DNA from: Virgibacillus subterraneus
GTDB taxonomy: Bacteria; Bacillota; Bacilli; Bacillales; Amphibacillaceae
Length of the DNA stretch: 64,000 nucleotides
Reading direction: 5' to 3'
NCBI RefSeq assembly: GCF_900110695.1
Contig: NZ_FOEH01000007.1
Coordinates: 97,209 to 161,208 of the forward strand
In this document: one piece after another, positions 34,300-42,810 of the stretch
Layout of the letters: each line of letters starts with the position of its first letter
How positions within the stretch are numbered: position 1 is the first letter of the stretch
Translations under genes and position numbers: made by a program
The notes under the pieces: model-generated
The model's database searches: none
Told to the model about the DNA's origin: nothing
The model's input: only the letters and a program-made list of their open reading frames with translations

Positions 34300-34317
34300 T
34301 ATTGATATTGATGAGGA

Positions 34318-34350
34318 AGCAACTTGGCGTAATGCTAAGTTGCTTTTTTT
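34318..34350 (+). terminator. Intrinsic terminator of gbsAB
   Basis: AGCAACTT pairs with AAGTTGCT around a GC-poor loop, followed by a T7 run. Confidence 0.88.
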
Positions 34351-34413
34351 GAGTTGCGCTGTTAGCTGTTAAGCAGTTTAGCGAGCGAAAAATTTGAAAT
34401 ACGGCATTTTGAT

Positions 34414-34452
34414 TGTGAACTTAAGCCGAATTTGTGGCGATTTGAGCCGATC
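34414..34452 (+). repeat. Two-unit array beyond the stop of NERD gene 2
   Basis: TGTGAACTTAAGCCGAATT and TGTGGCGATTTGAGCCGATC share the core RAGCCGA 21 nt apart. The second unit ends within 5 bp of the NERD stop codon. The same unit family is found upstream of the gene at 35520-35623, in the same orientation. Confidence 0.65.
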
Positions 34453-34456
34453 ACGA

Positions 34457-35431
34457 TCATTCTAACAATTTTTCAACGTTGATCTTGTATCGCATACCAC
34501 TCCCTTTACCAACTTTTTCAAAGTCCTCCTTTTGCAATAGTTTTCTCGTAATACTGCCTGATTCAATCTGCAAAAACTCCCTGGCTTCTCGATTATTAAT
34601 ATACTCTCTTATCAATAAAGCATAATCAGCCAATTCCTGAAGATACGCATTCCTTGATACAGCGTCACAACTTATACACCGCCATTTCCCGGCTTTACAT
34701 TTCATTGGTACCGTGCCGCATTCTGGACAAAACACACCTTTCACTAATTCCTCAGACGAAATATTATTTCTTTTCATCCCCTCGTACTCCTCAGGTTCGT
34801 GTTCCTCTAATAGACGAAATGACAACTCCATTAGTTGATCTTCATCAAAGCAGCTGGTCCGATGTGTATCAGATAATTTCTCAATTTTCTGAAGTACTTT
34901 TTCTTTATGCATGACAATTTCGGAAATAATCTGGTCGTTGATGATATTTTTGAGGAAGGTATCATCCTGACTGTATACTACAATTTTTTCAATGGGAATT
35001 GGTGGAAAGTCATGTTTGCGAAGCCATTCAAGAAATCTTCTATGCTGTAGATTAACCTGATCAAGAGGATTTGTAAAAACCTCTATCTCATCATTTTTAT
35101 AACGGATCGCCTGACCCATGCCGTCAAAATGCATATTATCATATATATTTTTGACTTCAATAATGAGAAAAAACTTAAGAGAAAGAAGAAGAATATCTAT
35201 TTGGAAATGGCCTTGCTTGTCGGGGATTCTGATATAATGAAAGATTAAAAATTCTTGTTCAGGGAGAAAGCTTAGTAGAAAGTCTAATGACTGTTCTCCT
35301 CTATATCCGGTTCGGAGGTTTTTTGCTTTTGCTCTAATTTTTTCCTTACTGGGGTGTAATAGCGGTGTTCTTTTAGCAAGAGCTTCTGCTTGTAGAATAT
35401 GTTTGGGGACCTTAAAGGGTTTTACAAACAA
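34457..35431 (-). CDS. NERD-domain protein with C-terminal zinc ribbon (copy 2)
   Basis: A 324-residue paralogue of the product at 26605-27567. It has GEQSLDFLLSFL, then FQIDILLLSLKFFLIIEVKN with the D...ExK residues of the nuclease-related fold, and a zinc ribbon (CPECGTVPMKCKAGKWRCISC, about 238-258). It ends REFLQIESGSITRKLLQKEDF, as does copy 1 (REFLQVDGIQIAHRLL, aligned by eye). TTG start with AAAGGTAGTG. Flanked by its own 21-nt arrays. Confidence 0.88.
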   Translation of the reverse strand: MFVKPFKVPKHILQAEALAKRTPLLHPSKEKIRAKAKNLRTGYRGEQSLDFLLSFLPEQEFLIFHYIRIPDKQGHFQIDILLLSLKFFLIIEVKNIYDNMHFDGMGQAIRYKNDEIEVFTNPLDQVNLQHRRFLEWLRKHDFPPIPIEKIVVYSQDDTFLKNIINDQIISEIVMHKEKVLQKIEKLSDTHRTSCFDEDQLMELSFRLLEEHEPEEYEGMKRNNISSEELVKGVFCPECGTVPMKCKAGKWRCISCDAVSRNAYLQELADYALLIREYINNREAREFLQIESGSITRKLLQKEDFEKVGKGSGMRYKINVEKLLE

Positions 35432-35519
35432 TTAGTCACTACCTTTCTTTATTAATTTCTATTACATGACTTAATATTCTACCTTTATTTTAAAAATCCT
35501 GTTTAAAATTTTAATAAAT

Positions 35520-35623
35520 TGTGAACTTTTGAGCCGAATGTATGTGAACTTGAGCCAAATTTGTGTCCATTTGAGCCGAATCACAGTGAACTTAAGCCGA
35601 AACTGTGTCCATTTGAGCCAATC
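35520..35623 (+). repeat. 21-nt-period array upstream of NERD gene 2
   Basis: Five units begin at 35520, 35541, 35562, 35583 and 35604, each 21 nt. The consensus is TGTGAACTTGAGCCGAAT with alternation of GTGAAC and GTGTCC beginnings. The array lies between the NERD start and the ypsA stop. Orientation matches the short array beyond the NERD stop. Confidence 0.82.
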
Positions 35624-35630
35624 AGCGATG

Positions 35631-36185
35631 TCACTCCCAATAATCCGAGTCCGTCATCCGCAATTCTTCCACTATATCCTCGAGATCACTTGGAGTGATT
35701 ACAAAAATCGGGTATTCTTCTACGCTCTGACTAGCTTCTTCATGAAAAAACCGATTGCTGCCTGGATATTCATCATCTAACAGGATAAGGCATGCATCGC
35801 TTTTGTCCACCAGCCATTTGTTCTTCGCTTTGAATTGATATGCACCTTTATAGTCTCCTTTATAGAGAGGCTGATAGAAGTCGGCGGTCATTGTTAGCTC
35901 TTGATAAACTTGCTGGATCGCCTCAGGCCAGCGAGTTTCTTGATTCTCAAAGGGGGGGATGATTGCGAGTTTAATATCATACCGTTCTTTCAAATCGAGT
36001 ACGACTTCACCAGCCCATAATTCCACTCCCATCTGACCAGAAATAATAACCCACTCCAGCCCTTCTTCAATAAAACCAATTAACCGCTTTTCGATTGCTG
36101 CTTTAACATAGGAAACACGCTGATCATCCGGCTTAAATATATTCAGCTCCATCGGTTTATATCCTGTAACTGCTAGTACCTTCAT
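35631..36185 (-). CDS. ypsA: YpsA, SLOG-family (DUF1273) protein
   Basis: The 184-residue protein starts MKVLAVTGYKPMELNIF and has WVIISGQMGVELWAGEVVLDL, LAIIPPFENQETRWPE and CLILLDDEYPGSNRFF, the nucleotide-binding SLOG/Rossmann-like arrangement of YpsA. YpsA overproduction affects cell division in B. subtilis and S. aureus (established knowledge). GGGAGTG precedes the ATG. Confidence 0.93.
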   Translation of the reverse strand: MKVLAVTGYKPMELNIFKPDDQRVSYVKAAIEKRLIGFIEEGLEWVIISGQMGVELWAGEVVLDLKERYDIKLAIIPPFENQETRWPEAIQQVYQELTMTADFYQPLYKGDYKGAYQFKAKNKWLVDKSDACLILLDDEYPGSNRFFHEEASQSVEEYPIFVITPSDLEDIVEELRMTDSDYWE

Positions 36186-36250
36186 TGGTGTCTGTCACTC
36201 CCGGCTCATTAAACTTACCTATTTATAATAACATTTTCATGAGAAATTTT

Positions 36251-37027
36251 TCACAGCTTATAAAAGCGACATGTATTTTCATAAATCTTGCTATAAACAT
36301 ACGCAGCCGAAACCTTCTTCAGCTCAGCAATCTTTTCCAAACTCTTATGGATCATTCCAGGATGTGTCATGCTCCCTTTAAAAATTCCTTCAAATGGCCA
36401 TGGACCATCTGTTTCCACCATCATACGGGATAACGGATAGGCTCTAACTAAATCCTGAATTTCCTTTTCATATAATACATCAGGTGTCACCGATATAGAG
36501 TAACTATTTTTCGCCATACGCTCTATCGTCTGCGAATCCCCCTTAAACCAATGAAAATGCGCTTCAGGTACAGAATACTTTTCAAGCAGGTCGCACGCAA
36601 TCGGTGCATCTTCATATATAGCGTGGAGAATTATCGGTTTACCTAGCGCTGCAGCCTTTTGGACAAACGTTTCCAGTAGTTCAACATAGCCGTCCGATGA
36701 TACTCCTTTGTTATCCTGCCGCAAGTAATAGGGCAACCCAACCTCTCCAATAGCTATCATTTCATGCTGATTTTGCTCAATAAACGTTAGTAGCTCAGCA
36801 GCCTCATAATCAGTAGGCAGTGCTTGTTCGGGATGAAAACCAAATGCCGGCTTAATACGACTGTCTTCATGAGCCAGTCGCAGGGCTTCCTTGGACGACT
36901 TCAAATGGTTCGACACGCAAATTAGTGCCTCCACCTGAGCCAACTCAAGTTCACTCAAAATTTCCAGCTGCTCCTTCTGACGATACATATCCAAGTGAAT
37001 ATGCGAATCAATTATTCTATCAGACAT
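36251..37027 (-). CDS. TatD-family metal-dependent hydrolase in the thiamine-precursor operon
   Basis: About 258 residues. The metal-binding motif DSHIHLDMY opens the protein. Other family sites are IGEVGLPYYL (Glu), IILHAIYEDAP (His), FHWFKG (His) and METDGPWP (Asp), so the TatD ligand set is largely present. The start (ATGTCTGA) overlaps the ThiZ-like stop. TatD proteins are nucleases or amidohydrolases; here the operon suggests processing of a thiamine precursor, which is inference. An upstream GTG at 37033 is an alternative start. Confidence 0.85.
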   Translation of the reverse strand: MSDRIIDSHIHLDMYRQKEQLEILSELELAQVEALICVSNHLKSSKEALRLAHEDSRIKPAFGFHPEQALPTDYEAAELLTFIEQNQHEMIAIGEVGLPYYLRQDNKGVSSDGYVELLETFVQKAAALGKPIILHAIYEDAPIACDLLEKYSVPEAHFHWFKGDSQTIERMAKNSYSISVTPDVLYEKEIQDLVRAYPLSRMMVETDGPWPFEGIFKGSMTHPGMIHKSLEKIAELKKVSAAYVYSKIYENTCRFYKL

Positions 37028-37757
37028 CTTCACTCAACTCCCGATAGATTGCTTTTTTCCAATCTAAAAATTCCTCTGTCAACAGAATACTTTCTTGGCG
37101 TGGTCTCTCAAATGGAATCGTAAACTCTCTTTTGACAGTTGCTGGTTTTTGAGACAGGACGATAACCCGATCGGAAAGAAACATTGCTTCATCAATATTA
37201 TGTGTGACAAATAGGATTGACCGCTTATTTTCCTGCCAGATGGACATGAGCCATTTCTGCATTTCCAAGCGGGTAAATTCATCCAGTGCGGAAAAGGGCT
37301 CATCCAGACAGATAAGTGGCTGTGGACTCAGCAAACTTCGTACGAACGCAACACGTTGTTTCATTCCGCCTGACAATTCATGTGGATACGCATTTTCATA
37401 TCCTTGCAAACCAGCACGTTCAATTAATTCCAGCGCCCTTTTTTCATCATGCTTACCGACGATTTCGCCACCAAGCAAGACATTTTTCAGAACCGTACGC
37501 CAAGGCATGAGTGATGGAGACTGCGGGGTATAGCTAATTGATCCCTTCAGACCATTTATCTGTTTATCCTCCAGAAAAATTTGTCCTGAATCAGGCAAAC
37601 GAATCCCGCCAATCAGGTGAAATAATGTACTTTTTCCGCTTCCTGATGGTCCTAAAATGGAAACAAATTCTCCGTCATTAACAGTGAAATTAACTCCCTG
37701 TAAAATGTTATGATTTCCGTATGATTTTGTTATATCTTTCACAGCTAGGTTGCCCAT
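37020..37757 (-). CDS. thiZ: ABC transporter ATP-binding protein (ThiZ-like)
   Basis: 245 residues, SsuB/TauB-type ATPase. Walker A GPSGSGKST, Q-loop YTPQSPSLMPW, signature HELSGGMKQRVAF, Walker B PLICLDEPFSALD and H-loop FVTHNIDEA. Together with ThiY and ThiX it forms an importer for a thiamine pyrimidine precursor, by gene order and TPP riboswitch control. Its stop overlaps the TatD-like start by 8 nt. Confidence 0.88.
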   Translation of the reverse strand: MGNLAVKDITKSYGNHNILQGVNFTVNDGEFVSILGPSGSGKSTLFHLIGGIRLPDSGQIFLEDKQINGLKGSISYTPQSPSLMPWRTVLKNVLLGGEIVGKHDEKRALELIERAGLQGYENAYPHELSGGMKQRVAFVRSLLSPQPLICLDEPFSALDEFTRLEMQKWLMSIWQENKRSILFVTHNIDEAMFLSDRVIVLSQKPATVKREFTIPFERPRQESILLTEEFLDWKKAIYRELSEDV

Positions 37758-37758
37758 A

Positions 37759-38526
37759 TCAATTTCCTTCTCCTTTTGGCTTCCATCTGATCAAGCTTTT
37801 TTCGACCAAAATAATGATTGCAAAAAATAATAAACTAAGAACCATCACAAGAAAAATAGATACGAAAACACGATCAGTCCGGAATGAAGACGATGCTAAT
37901 GTCATATACACGCCGATCCCTTTGTTCGCACCGAGCCACTCCGATATAACGGCTCCCATGACACTATATGTTGCAGATATTTTCAGCCCGGCAAATACGT
38001 ATGGCAATGCATTTGGCCATTCCAGTTTCCAAAAAATCTGCTTCTTATTTGCACCGGCCATTTGCATATAATGCTTCAGGTCGTGGTCCGTTTGCCTGAA
38101 TCCATCCAAGGCTGACACTGCAATTGGAAAAAAACAGACCAGCGTAATCACAATAATCTTAGGCAGCATGCCAAAACCAAACCATATAACGAGCAATGGT
38201 GCCAGAACAATTATTGGTATATTTTGCGAAATAATAATTAATGGATACAACGCTTCTCGAAGCTGTGGTACAAGATGCAGACTAATCGCAATCAGAATAC
38301 CTACACTGCTGCCAATTAAAAATCCAATGATCGTTAATTGAACGGTTGAGAAGATATGATGCTGATAGGATGCCCAACCTTCAACACCTGTTTGGAAAAT
38401 TTGCGAGGGAGCTGGCAGCAGCCATCCAGGTATCTCGAATAACTTACTGGAGGCCTCCCAAATAATGAATAAAAGGAGGATAACCGCAGCAGGTTTCCAT
38501 CCTTTTTTCATGAACTTTTTCATCAA
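37759..38526 (-). CDS. thiX: ABC transporter permease (ThiX-like)
   Basis: 255 residues with about six hydrophobic segments and the permease EAA-like loop FRQTDHDLKHYMQMAGANKKQIFWKLEWPNALP. It is the membrane subunit between the binding protein and the ATPase. Its start overlaps the thiamine-binding gene stop by 4 nt, and a single base separates its stop from the ThiZ start codon region. Confidence 0.88.
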   Translation of the reverse strand: MMKKFMKKGWKPAAVILLLFIIWEASSKLFEIPGWLLPAPSQIFQTGVEGWASYQHHIFSTVQLTIIGFLIGSSVGILIAISLHLVPQLREALYPLIIISQNIPIIVLAPLLVIWFGFGMLPKIIVITLVCFFPIAVSALDGFRQTDHDLKHYMQMAGANKKQIFWKLEWPNALPYVFAGLKISATYSVMGAVISEWLGANKGIGVYMTLASSSFRTDRVFVSIFLVMVLSLLFFAIIILVEKSLIRWKPKGEGN

Positions 38527-38813
38527 CGATACTTCTCCGTCAATTTATCCATAGATGCACCACTCGGATTATAGAGGACTTTCACTTGAGATATAATGCT
38601 AGAACTTCCAAGCTCAACCATTCGTTCATTCATTTTTTCAATAACGGTGAATAACTCAGCTAGATCTCCTTCCATTGTTGTTTCCAGAGGATGGACCTCA
38701 TATTTCACTCCAGCTTTTTCGATCACTTCTATTGCAGCATCCACATATGGAATGACATCTTCTCCATTTTTTGTCTTTGGGATAATTTGAATACTTACTA
38801 ATGAATTGTTCAT
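38523..38813 (-). CDS. Thiamine-binding protein (YkoF/MTH1187-like)
   Basis: 96 residues: NNSLVSIQIIPKTKNGEDVI, then DAAIEVIEKAGVKYEVHPLETTMEGDLAELF. It is a half-length member of the MTH1187/YkoF-type ferredoxin-like family, several members of which bind thiamine or its precursor. The ATG at 38813 with AGGAGTGG upstream; a longer reading has no ribosome binding site. It lies inside the TPP-riboswitch operon. Confidence 0.82.
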   Translation of the reverse strand: MNNSLVSIQIIPKTKNGEDVIPYVDAAIEVIEKAGVKYEVHPLETTMEGDLAELFTVIEKMNERMVELGSSSIISQVKVLYNPSGASMDKLTEKYR

Positions 38814-38823
38814 ATTTCCACTC

Positions 38824-39810
38824 CTATTCTGGCAAAAATTCGTTGGTAAATGCATCTTCAGCTTTCAATTCTTCTTCAAGAAGTCCGTTATCATACATCC
38901 AACTGGAATAATTCTCCCAAACTTCTTGCTTCTGAACTCCCCACTGTGCTGCGTCATCCTGATATTTCGGTGATAACCATTCCTGACTTTTCTTAACAAG
39001 TTCCGGGTCAAGATCTGGAACAGCCCCGCTGAGGATTTCTGCTGCTTCACTTGGATTATCTATTGCAAAGTTATACCCTTTTGAAACCGCGGCTAAAAAT
39101 TTCTCAACTTTTTCCGGATTGTCAGCAATCATTTTTTCGTTCGTTGTGAGTACAGGCGTATAGTAATCAAGCTTTTTGGAGTAATCGGTTAAATAAATCA
39201 TATTTAGTTCCTCACCGCGCATTTCTGCTTCGACACCAGTCCAACCATAGTAAATCCAGGCAAAATCAATATCCCGCTTCACCGCTGTGAAGAAATCTGT
39301 ATTGCCCATATTGACAATATCCACTTTCTCGACATCGCCATTTTCCTGCTTCATAAGTGATGAGAGAACCGCTTTTTCAACCGGTGCTCCCCACCCGCCG
39401 TATGTTTTTCCTTCAAAGTCTTTTGGTGAAGTAATTTTTTTGTCTTTTGGTGATGCGAACCCGGATGTATTATGCTGGATAACCGCTGCAATCGATACGA
39501 TCGGAATATCCTGAATACGTGCCTCTGTAACAGCTTCCTGCGCACTGACACCGAAGTCGGCCTTGCCTGATGCTACAAGCTGATCTGCTCCAGCCTCACC
39601 TGGCATTATAATTTCTACATCTAACCCTTCATCAGCAAAATATCCTTTTTCCTGGGCAACATATAGCCCTGTGTGATTCGTATTGGGGGTCCAATCGAGC
39701 ACTACTTTAGCTTGTTCTGTCTCCTGACTTTTATCGTCAGTTTCTCCTGCATCGTTATTACATGCTGTTAGTAAAACGGCTATTAATACTACGAACAACC
39801 ATTTTTTCAT
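38824..39810 (-). CDS. thiY: ABC substrate-binding lipoprotein (ThiY-like, NMT1/THI5 family)
   Basis: The protein has a lipoprotein signal (MKKWLFVVLIAVLLTAC, lipobox Cys17) followed by the NMT1/THI5-type domain: VVLDWTPNTNHTGLYVAQEKGYF, GEAGADQLVASGKADFGVSAQE and YGGWGAPVEKAVL. In related Bacillus systems ThiY binds formylaminopyrimidine for HMP salvage. ATG 39810 follows AAAGGGAG. It is the first gene after the TPP riboswitch. Confidence 0.9.
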   Translation of the reverse strand: MKKWLFVVLIAVLLTACNNDAGETDDKSQETEQAKVVLDWTPNTNHTGLYVAQEKGYFADEGLDVEIIMPGEAGADQLVASGKADFGVSAQEAVTEARIQDIPIVSIAAVIQHNTSGFASPKDKKITSPKDFEGKTYGGWGAPVEKAVLSSLMKQENGDVEKVDIVNMGNTDFFTAVKRDIDFAWIYYGWTGVEAEMRGEELNMIYLTDYSKKLDYYTPVLTTNEKMIADNPEKVEKFLAAVSKGYNFAIDNPSEAAEILSGAVPDLDPELVKKSQEWLSPKYQDDAAQWGVQKQEVWENYSSWMYDNGLLEEELKAEDAFTNEFLPE

Positions 39811-39892
39811 TTTCCATCTCCCTTTCTCTTTTTTGTTCACTTCTGGAAGTATGATTGGCATTGGAAACGAAAGGAATTTTCCTTAAAAGCAC

Positions 39893-39924
39893 AAAAAAAT
39901 AACGCCAGGTTAGTCCCTGAGCGC
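39893..39924 (-). terminator. Riboswitch expression-platform terminator
   Basis: On the minus strand CGCTCAGG and CCTGGCG form a hairpin around GACTAA followed by TTATTTTTTT. It is placed between the TPP aptamer and thiY, so ligand binding would favour termination. Confidence 0.8.
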
Positions 39925-39953
39925 ATTCGAACAATATTACTATTGTTTTACTT

Positions 39954-40044
39954 TGTTCCCTACGCTGGTCTCAACCAAATCAGGTTCCAAGGGTCAGCAT
40001 CTATCGGATGCAATCTCAACCAGCATACACTGGTCCCCCTACAA
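39954..40044 (-). promoter_or_regulatory. TPP (THI-box) riboswitch aptamer
   Basis: The minus strand has AGGGGGACCAGTGTATGCTGG, then TTGAGATTGCATC, GATGCTGACCCTTGGAACCTG and ATTTGGTTGAGACCAGCG followed by TAGGGAAC. These are the ordered THI-box elements (CUGAGA-like, ACCCUUxGAACCUGAU and the closing GCGxAGGGA). It controls the thiY operon. Confidence 0.93.
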
Positions 40045-40097
40045 CTTATTATTCAATTAATCTATCAAATTCACTATGCCACAGCTTCATGTATTTT

Positions 40098-40538
40098 TCA
40101 AGTTTTATCATTCTTCGACTGTGATGAAATATTAATATTAATTTTCTTTTTCTGTTTAGGCATTAGCTTATCCTCTTTTTTCAAAAGGTCACGTATCTCT
40201 TTGAGCAATTCAACTTTTTCATCAGGCTTCGATTCTTTTTCCGAATTTTTTTCACCTCTAACCTTTGCTATGATGCGAATAAAAATAAAGATGGATACCG
40301 CAATAACGATGAAGTCAAAAACCGACTGGATAAACTCGCCATACAATACATCTGCTTTTCTGACCGTATACTTTAAATTTGTGAAGTCAACACCACTTAC
40401 TAAGATCCCTGCTAGTGGCATCATAATATTTTCAACAAGTGACGTTACTATTTTTCCAAAGGCTGTTCCGATAATAACAGCAACAGCCAAGTCCAGGACG
40501 TTTCCTTTTAATGCGAATGCTTTAAAATCTGACCACAA
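40098..40538 (-). CDS. mscL: Large-conductance mechanosensitive channel
   Basis: The 146-residue membrane protein begins with FKAFALKGNVLDLAVAVIIG (TM1, including the pore-lining stretch), then AFGKIVTSLVENIMMPL, TM2 around VFDFIVIAVSIFIFIRII and a charged C-terminal helix (VELLKEIRDLLKKE). It releases solutes on hypo-osmotic shock, which suits the betaine genes nearby. The start is a TTG after GGGTGAG. Confidence 0.92.
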   Translation of the reverse strand: MWSDFKAFALKGNVLDLAVAVIIGTAFGKIVTSLVENIMMPLAGILVSGVDFTNLKYTVRKADVLYGEFIQSVFDFIVIAVSIFIFIRIIAKVRGEKNSEKESKPDEKVELLKEIRDLLKKEDKLMPKQKKKININISSQSKNDKT

Positions 40539-40726
40539 AAGTACTCACCCTTTTGGTTAGGCTTGTTCTAATTTTTATGTATGACAACGGATGTTTAGCA
40601 CTTTTATCAGTTATAATTAATTACCTTCATAGTCATCTACTGGCCAATAATTTTATTCATACTAAATTTTTTAATAATTCCCAAGATTACATATTGAGTA
40701 AATTCAATTAATATGGTATGTTACCT

Positions 40727-40780
40727 ATAATAAAGGAATTACTTTTTCTATATTGAAAGAAAAAGTAATTCCTTTATTAT
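40727..40780. promoter_or_regulatory. 22-bp perfect inverted repeat upstream of the RpiR-type regulator
   Basis: The arm ATAATAAAGGAATTACTTTT plus TC is matched exactly by its reverse complement after a 10-nt spacer (TATATTGAAA). The repeat ends 30 bp before the regulator's start codon. It may be an operator for the RpiR protein or a bidirectional terminator between mscL and the operon. Arms contain a T-run but end in ATTAT rather than a T-tract. Confidence 0.7.
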
Positions 40781-40810
40781 AACAGATGACAAACTACACG
40801 GAGAATTTAC

Positions 40811-41653
40811 ATGGAAAGTCTGTACAAGAAAATTAAGGAACATCAAGCGAGCTTTTCAAAAAGCTTTAAAAAAATAGCATCGTACATTTATAGTGATCCA
40901 TCTATTTTCGCAATGAATTCAGCTCAGGAAGCAGGCAGAAAAATCGGTGTTAGCGAAACTACTATTATACGTTTTGCACGCACGCTTGGATATGATGGAT
41001 ATAAATCTTTACAGCAGACATACCAGCAGCGCATTTTTGAAAAGAGCAGTCTGTCTGATTTTCGAAACAGAAAGGTATCCAACCATTCAGAAAATAATAC
41101 TGTTAAAAATCTAATGTTCAATGATATACGTACAATTCAGACAGTAATCGAGCAAATTTCGGAAACGGACTTAGACCAAACCGTTACGAAGCTGTTATCT
41201 GCTGAAAATATCTACATTGCAGGTGTGCGCTCATCTTACGCTTTAGCAAGCTGGTTTGCCTATGCCCTAAATCTTGTGGTCGGCAATGTACGGCATCATA
41301 CTCCTGATGATGATATTTTGGTACAACTAAGTGAATTACATGAAAATAGTGTGTTTGTTGCTTTTTCATTTCATAGGTATGGAATTAACACGATAAGACT
41401 GGCTGAATTGGCCAAAAAACAAGGGGCGACAATTATTGCTTTTACAGATAATCCTTATTCGCCCATCACCGAGTATTCAGATATAACATTAGCGATTCAA
41501 TTGGAGGAACTATCGACACTTGATTTGGTACCTGCCGTGTTTTCCCTGATGAACAGTATTATTGCAACAATAACTTTAAGAGCACCGGAGATGTTTCAGC
41601 AGCGTGCAGCACGATTTGATGGAATAGAAGCAAGTAAATTTTTTGCAAAATAG
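40811..41653 (+). CDS. MurR/RpiR family regulator
   Basis: 280 residues: N-terminal HTH (KKIASYIYSDPSIFAMNSAQ... AGRKIGVSETTIIRFARTLGYDGYKSLQQ), and a C-terminal SIS domain (NIYIAGVRSSYALASWFAYAL, FVAFSFHRYGINTIRLAELAKKQGATIIAFTD). RpiR regulators usually sense sugar phosphates or related metabolites. It heads an operon with an M20 hydrolase, GNAT, NSAR-like racemase and permease. The long inverted repeat just upstream is a possible target. Confidence 0.9.
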   Translation: MESLYKKIKEHQASFSKSFKKIASYIYSDPSIFAMNSAQEAGRKIGVSETTIIRFARTLGYDGYKSLQQTYQQRIFEKSSLSDFRNRKVSNHSENNTVKNLMFNDIRTIQTVIEQISETDLDQTVTKLLSAENIYIAGVRSSYALASWFAYALNLVVGNVRHHTPDDDILVQLSELHENSVFVAFSFHRYGINTIRLAELAKKQGATIIAFTDNPYSPITEYSDITLAIQLEELSTLDLVPAVFSLMNSIIATITLRAPEMFQQRAARFDGIEASKFFAK

Positions 41654-41670
41654 TTTAGAGGAGCATATCC

Positions 41671-42810
41671 ATGAAACCAACTATTGAAAAGATAACCCCA
41701 CAGCTTAAAACAATCTTCTCCCATTTACATGAACATCCAGAAATAAGCTGGAATGAGCATGACACTACATCATACATCAGACAGCTTTTTAAAAACTATG
41801 ACTGTAAAATAACGACACTGGATGATTCACCAGGTCTTGTTATCGAAATTGGCCAAGGATCACCAGTAGTTGCTATGCGAGCTGATATTGATGCCTTATC
41901 GCAAGAGGTGAACGGTGAATTTCAGGCAAATCATTCGTGCGGACACGATGCACATATGACAATTGCCATCGGCTCACTGTTAACGCTTCTTGAGGATGGC
42001 TACCCTGATAAAGGAACATTCCGGTTTATTTTTCAGCCTTCAGAAGAAAAAGGGACAGGCGCATTATCCTTAGTTGATAAAGGGATTGTTGATGATGTTG
42101 ATTATTTATATGGAATGCATTTACGACCAATAGAAGAATTAGGACATAATCAGTTTGCACCAGCTATCCGCCACGGAGCAGCTTGTTTTATTGATGGAGT
42201 CATTCAAGGTGAAGATGCACATGGTGCCAGACCACATTTAAATACAAATGCTATTCATGTTGGTGCCGAGCTTATCCAGCATCTGAAAAATATCGACATA
42301 AATCCGATGATTCCCCATTCCGTTAAGATGACAGCTTTTCAGGCTGGTGGTGATAGTAAAAACATTATTCCCGGCAATGCAACATTTTCAGTGGATCTAC
42401 GTGCGCAAACCAATGCGGTTATGGATGAACTGATGATAAACGTTAAACGAATTACAGCAATGCTTGCCGATTACCATAACATTTCCATTGAGTTGAAAAT
42501 AGGCGCAAATATTGCTGCATCAGTCATTAATCAGGAAGCTACTTCGATTATGGAAGATGCTATAAAAGATAGCGTTGGTGTCGATAAACTGCAACCGATG
42601 ATTACAACAACTGGCGGCGATGATTTTCATTTTTATACAATTAAAAAACCACACTTAAAAGCAACGATGCTTGCAATAGGATGTGATTTACAACCAGGTC
42701 TCCACCATCCAAACATGACATTTAATCATGCAATAATTCCCGAAGCTGTTGAGATTTTAACCAATGCCTTAGTCAAAACTGCTGAAAGGAGCCATCAGGA
42801 TGAACAGTAA
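41671..42810 (+). CDS. M20 family metallopeptidase/amidohydrolase, likely N-succinyl-amino-acid desuccinylase
   Basis: 379 residues with the M20 metal and catalytic blocks: HLHEHPEISWNEHDT, VAMRADIDALSQEV, NHSCGHDAHMT, FIFQPSEEKGTGA, YGMHLRP and GGDDFHFYT. AGGAGC precedes the ATG. In Geobacillus a desuccinylase of this class works with a GNAT succinyltransferase and NSAR racemase in the D- to L-amino acid conversion pathway; the same three genes occur here, so that role is inferred. Confidence 0.82.
   Translation: MKPTIEKITPQLKTIFSHLHEHPEISWNEHDTTSYIRQLFKNYDCKITTLDDSPGLVIEIGQGSPVVAMRADIDALSQEVNGEFQANHSCGHDAHMTIAIGSLLTLLEDGYPDKGTFRFIFQPSEEKGTGALSLVDKGIVDDVDYLYGMHLRPIEELGHNQFAPAIRHGAACFIDGVIQGEDAHGARPHLNTNAIHVGAELIQHLKNIDINPMIPHSVKMTAFQAGGDSKNIIPGNATFSVDLRAQTNAVMDELMINVKRITAMLADYHNISIELKIGANIAASVINQEATSIMEDAIKDSVGVDKLQPMITTTGGDDFHFYTIKKPHLKATMLAIGCDLQPGLHHPNMTFNHAIIPEAVEILTNALVKTAERSHQDEQ

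Noticed and set aside
35529..35780. ORF with repeated LSRxxVN/LSQxxVH heptads
   Set aside because: Again a by-product of the 21-nt period; it runs antisense into ypsA and has no start signal.
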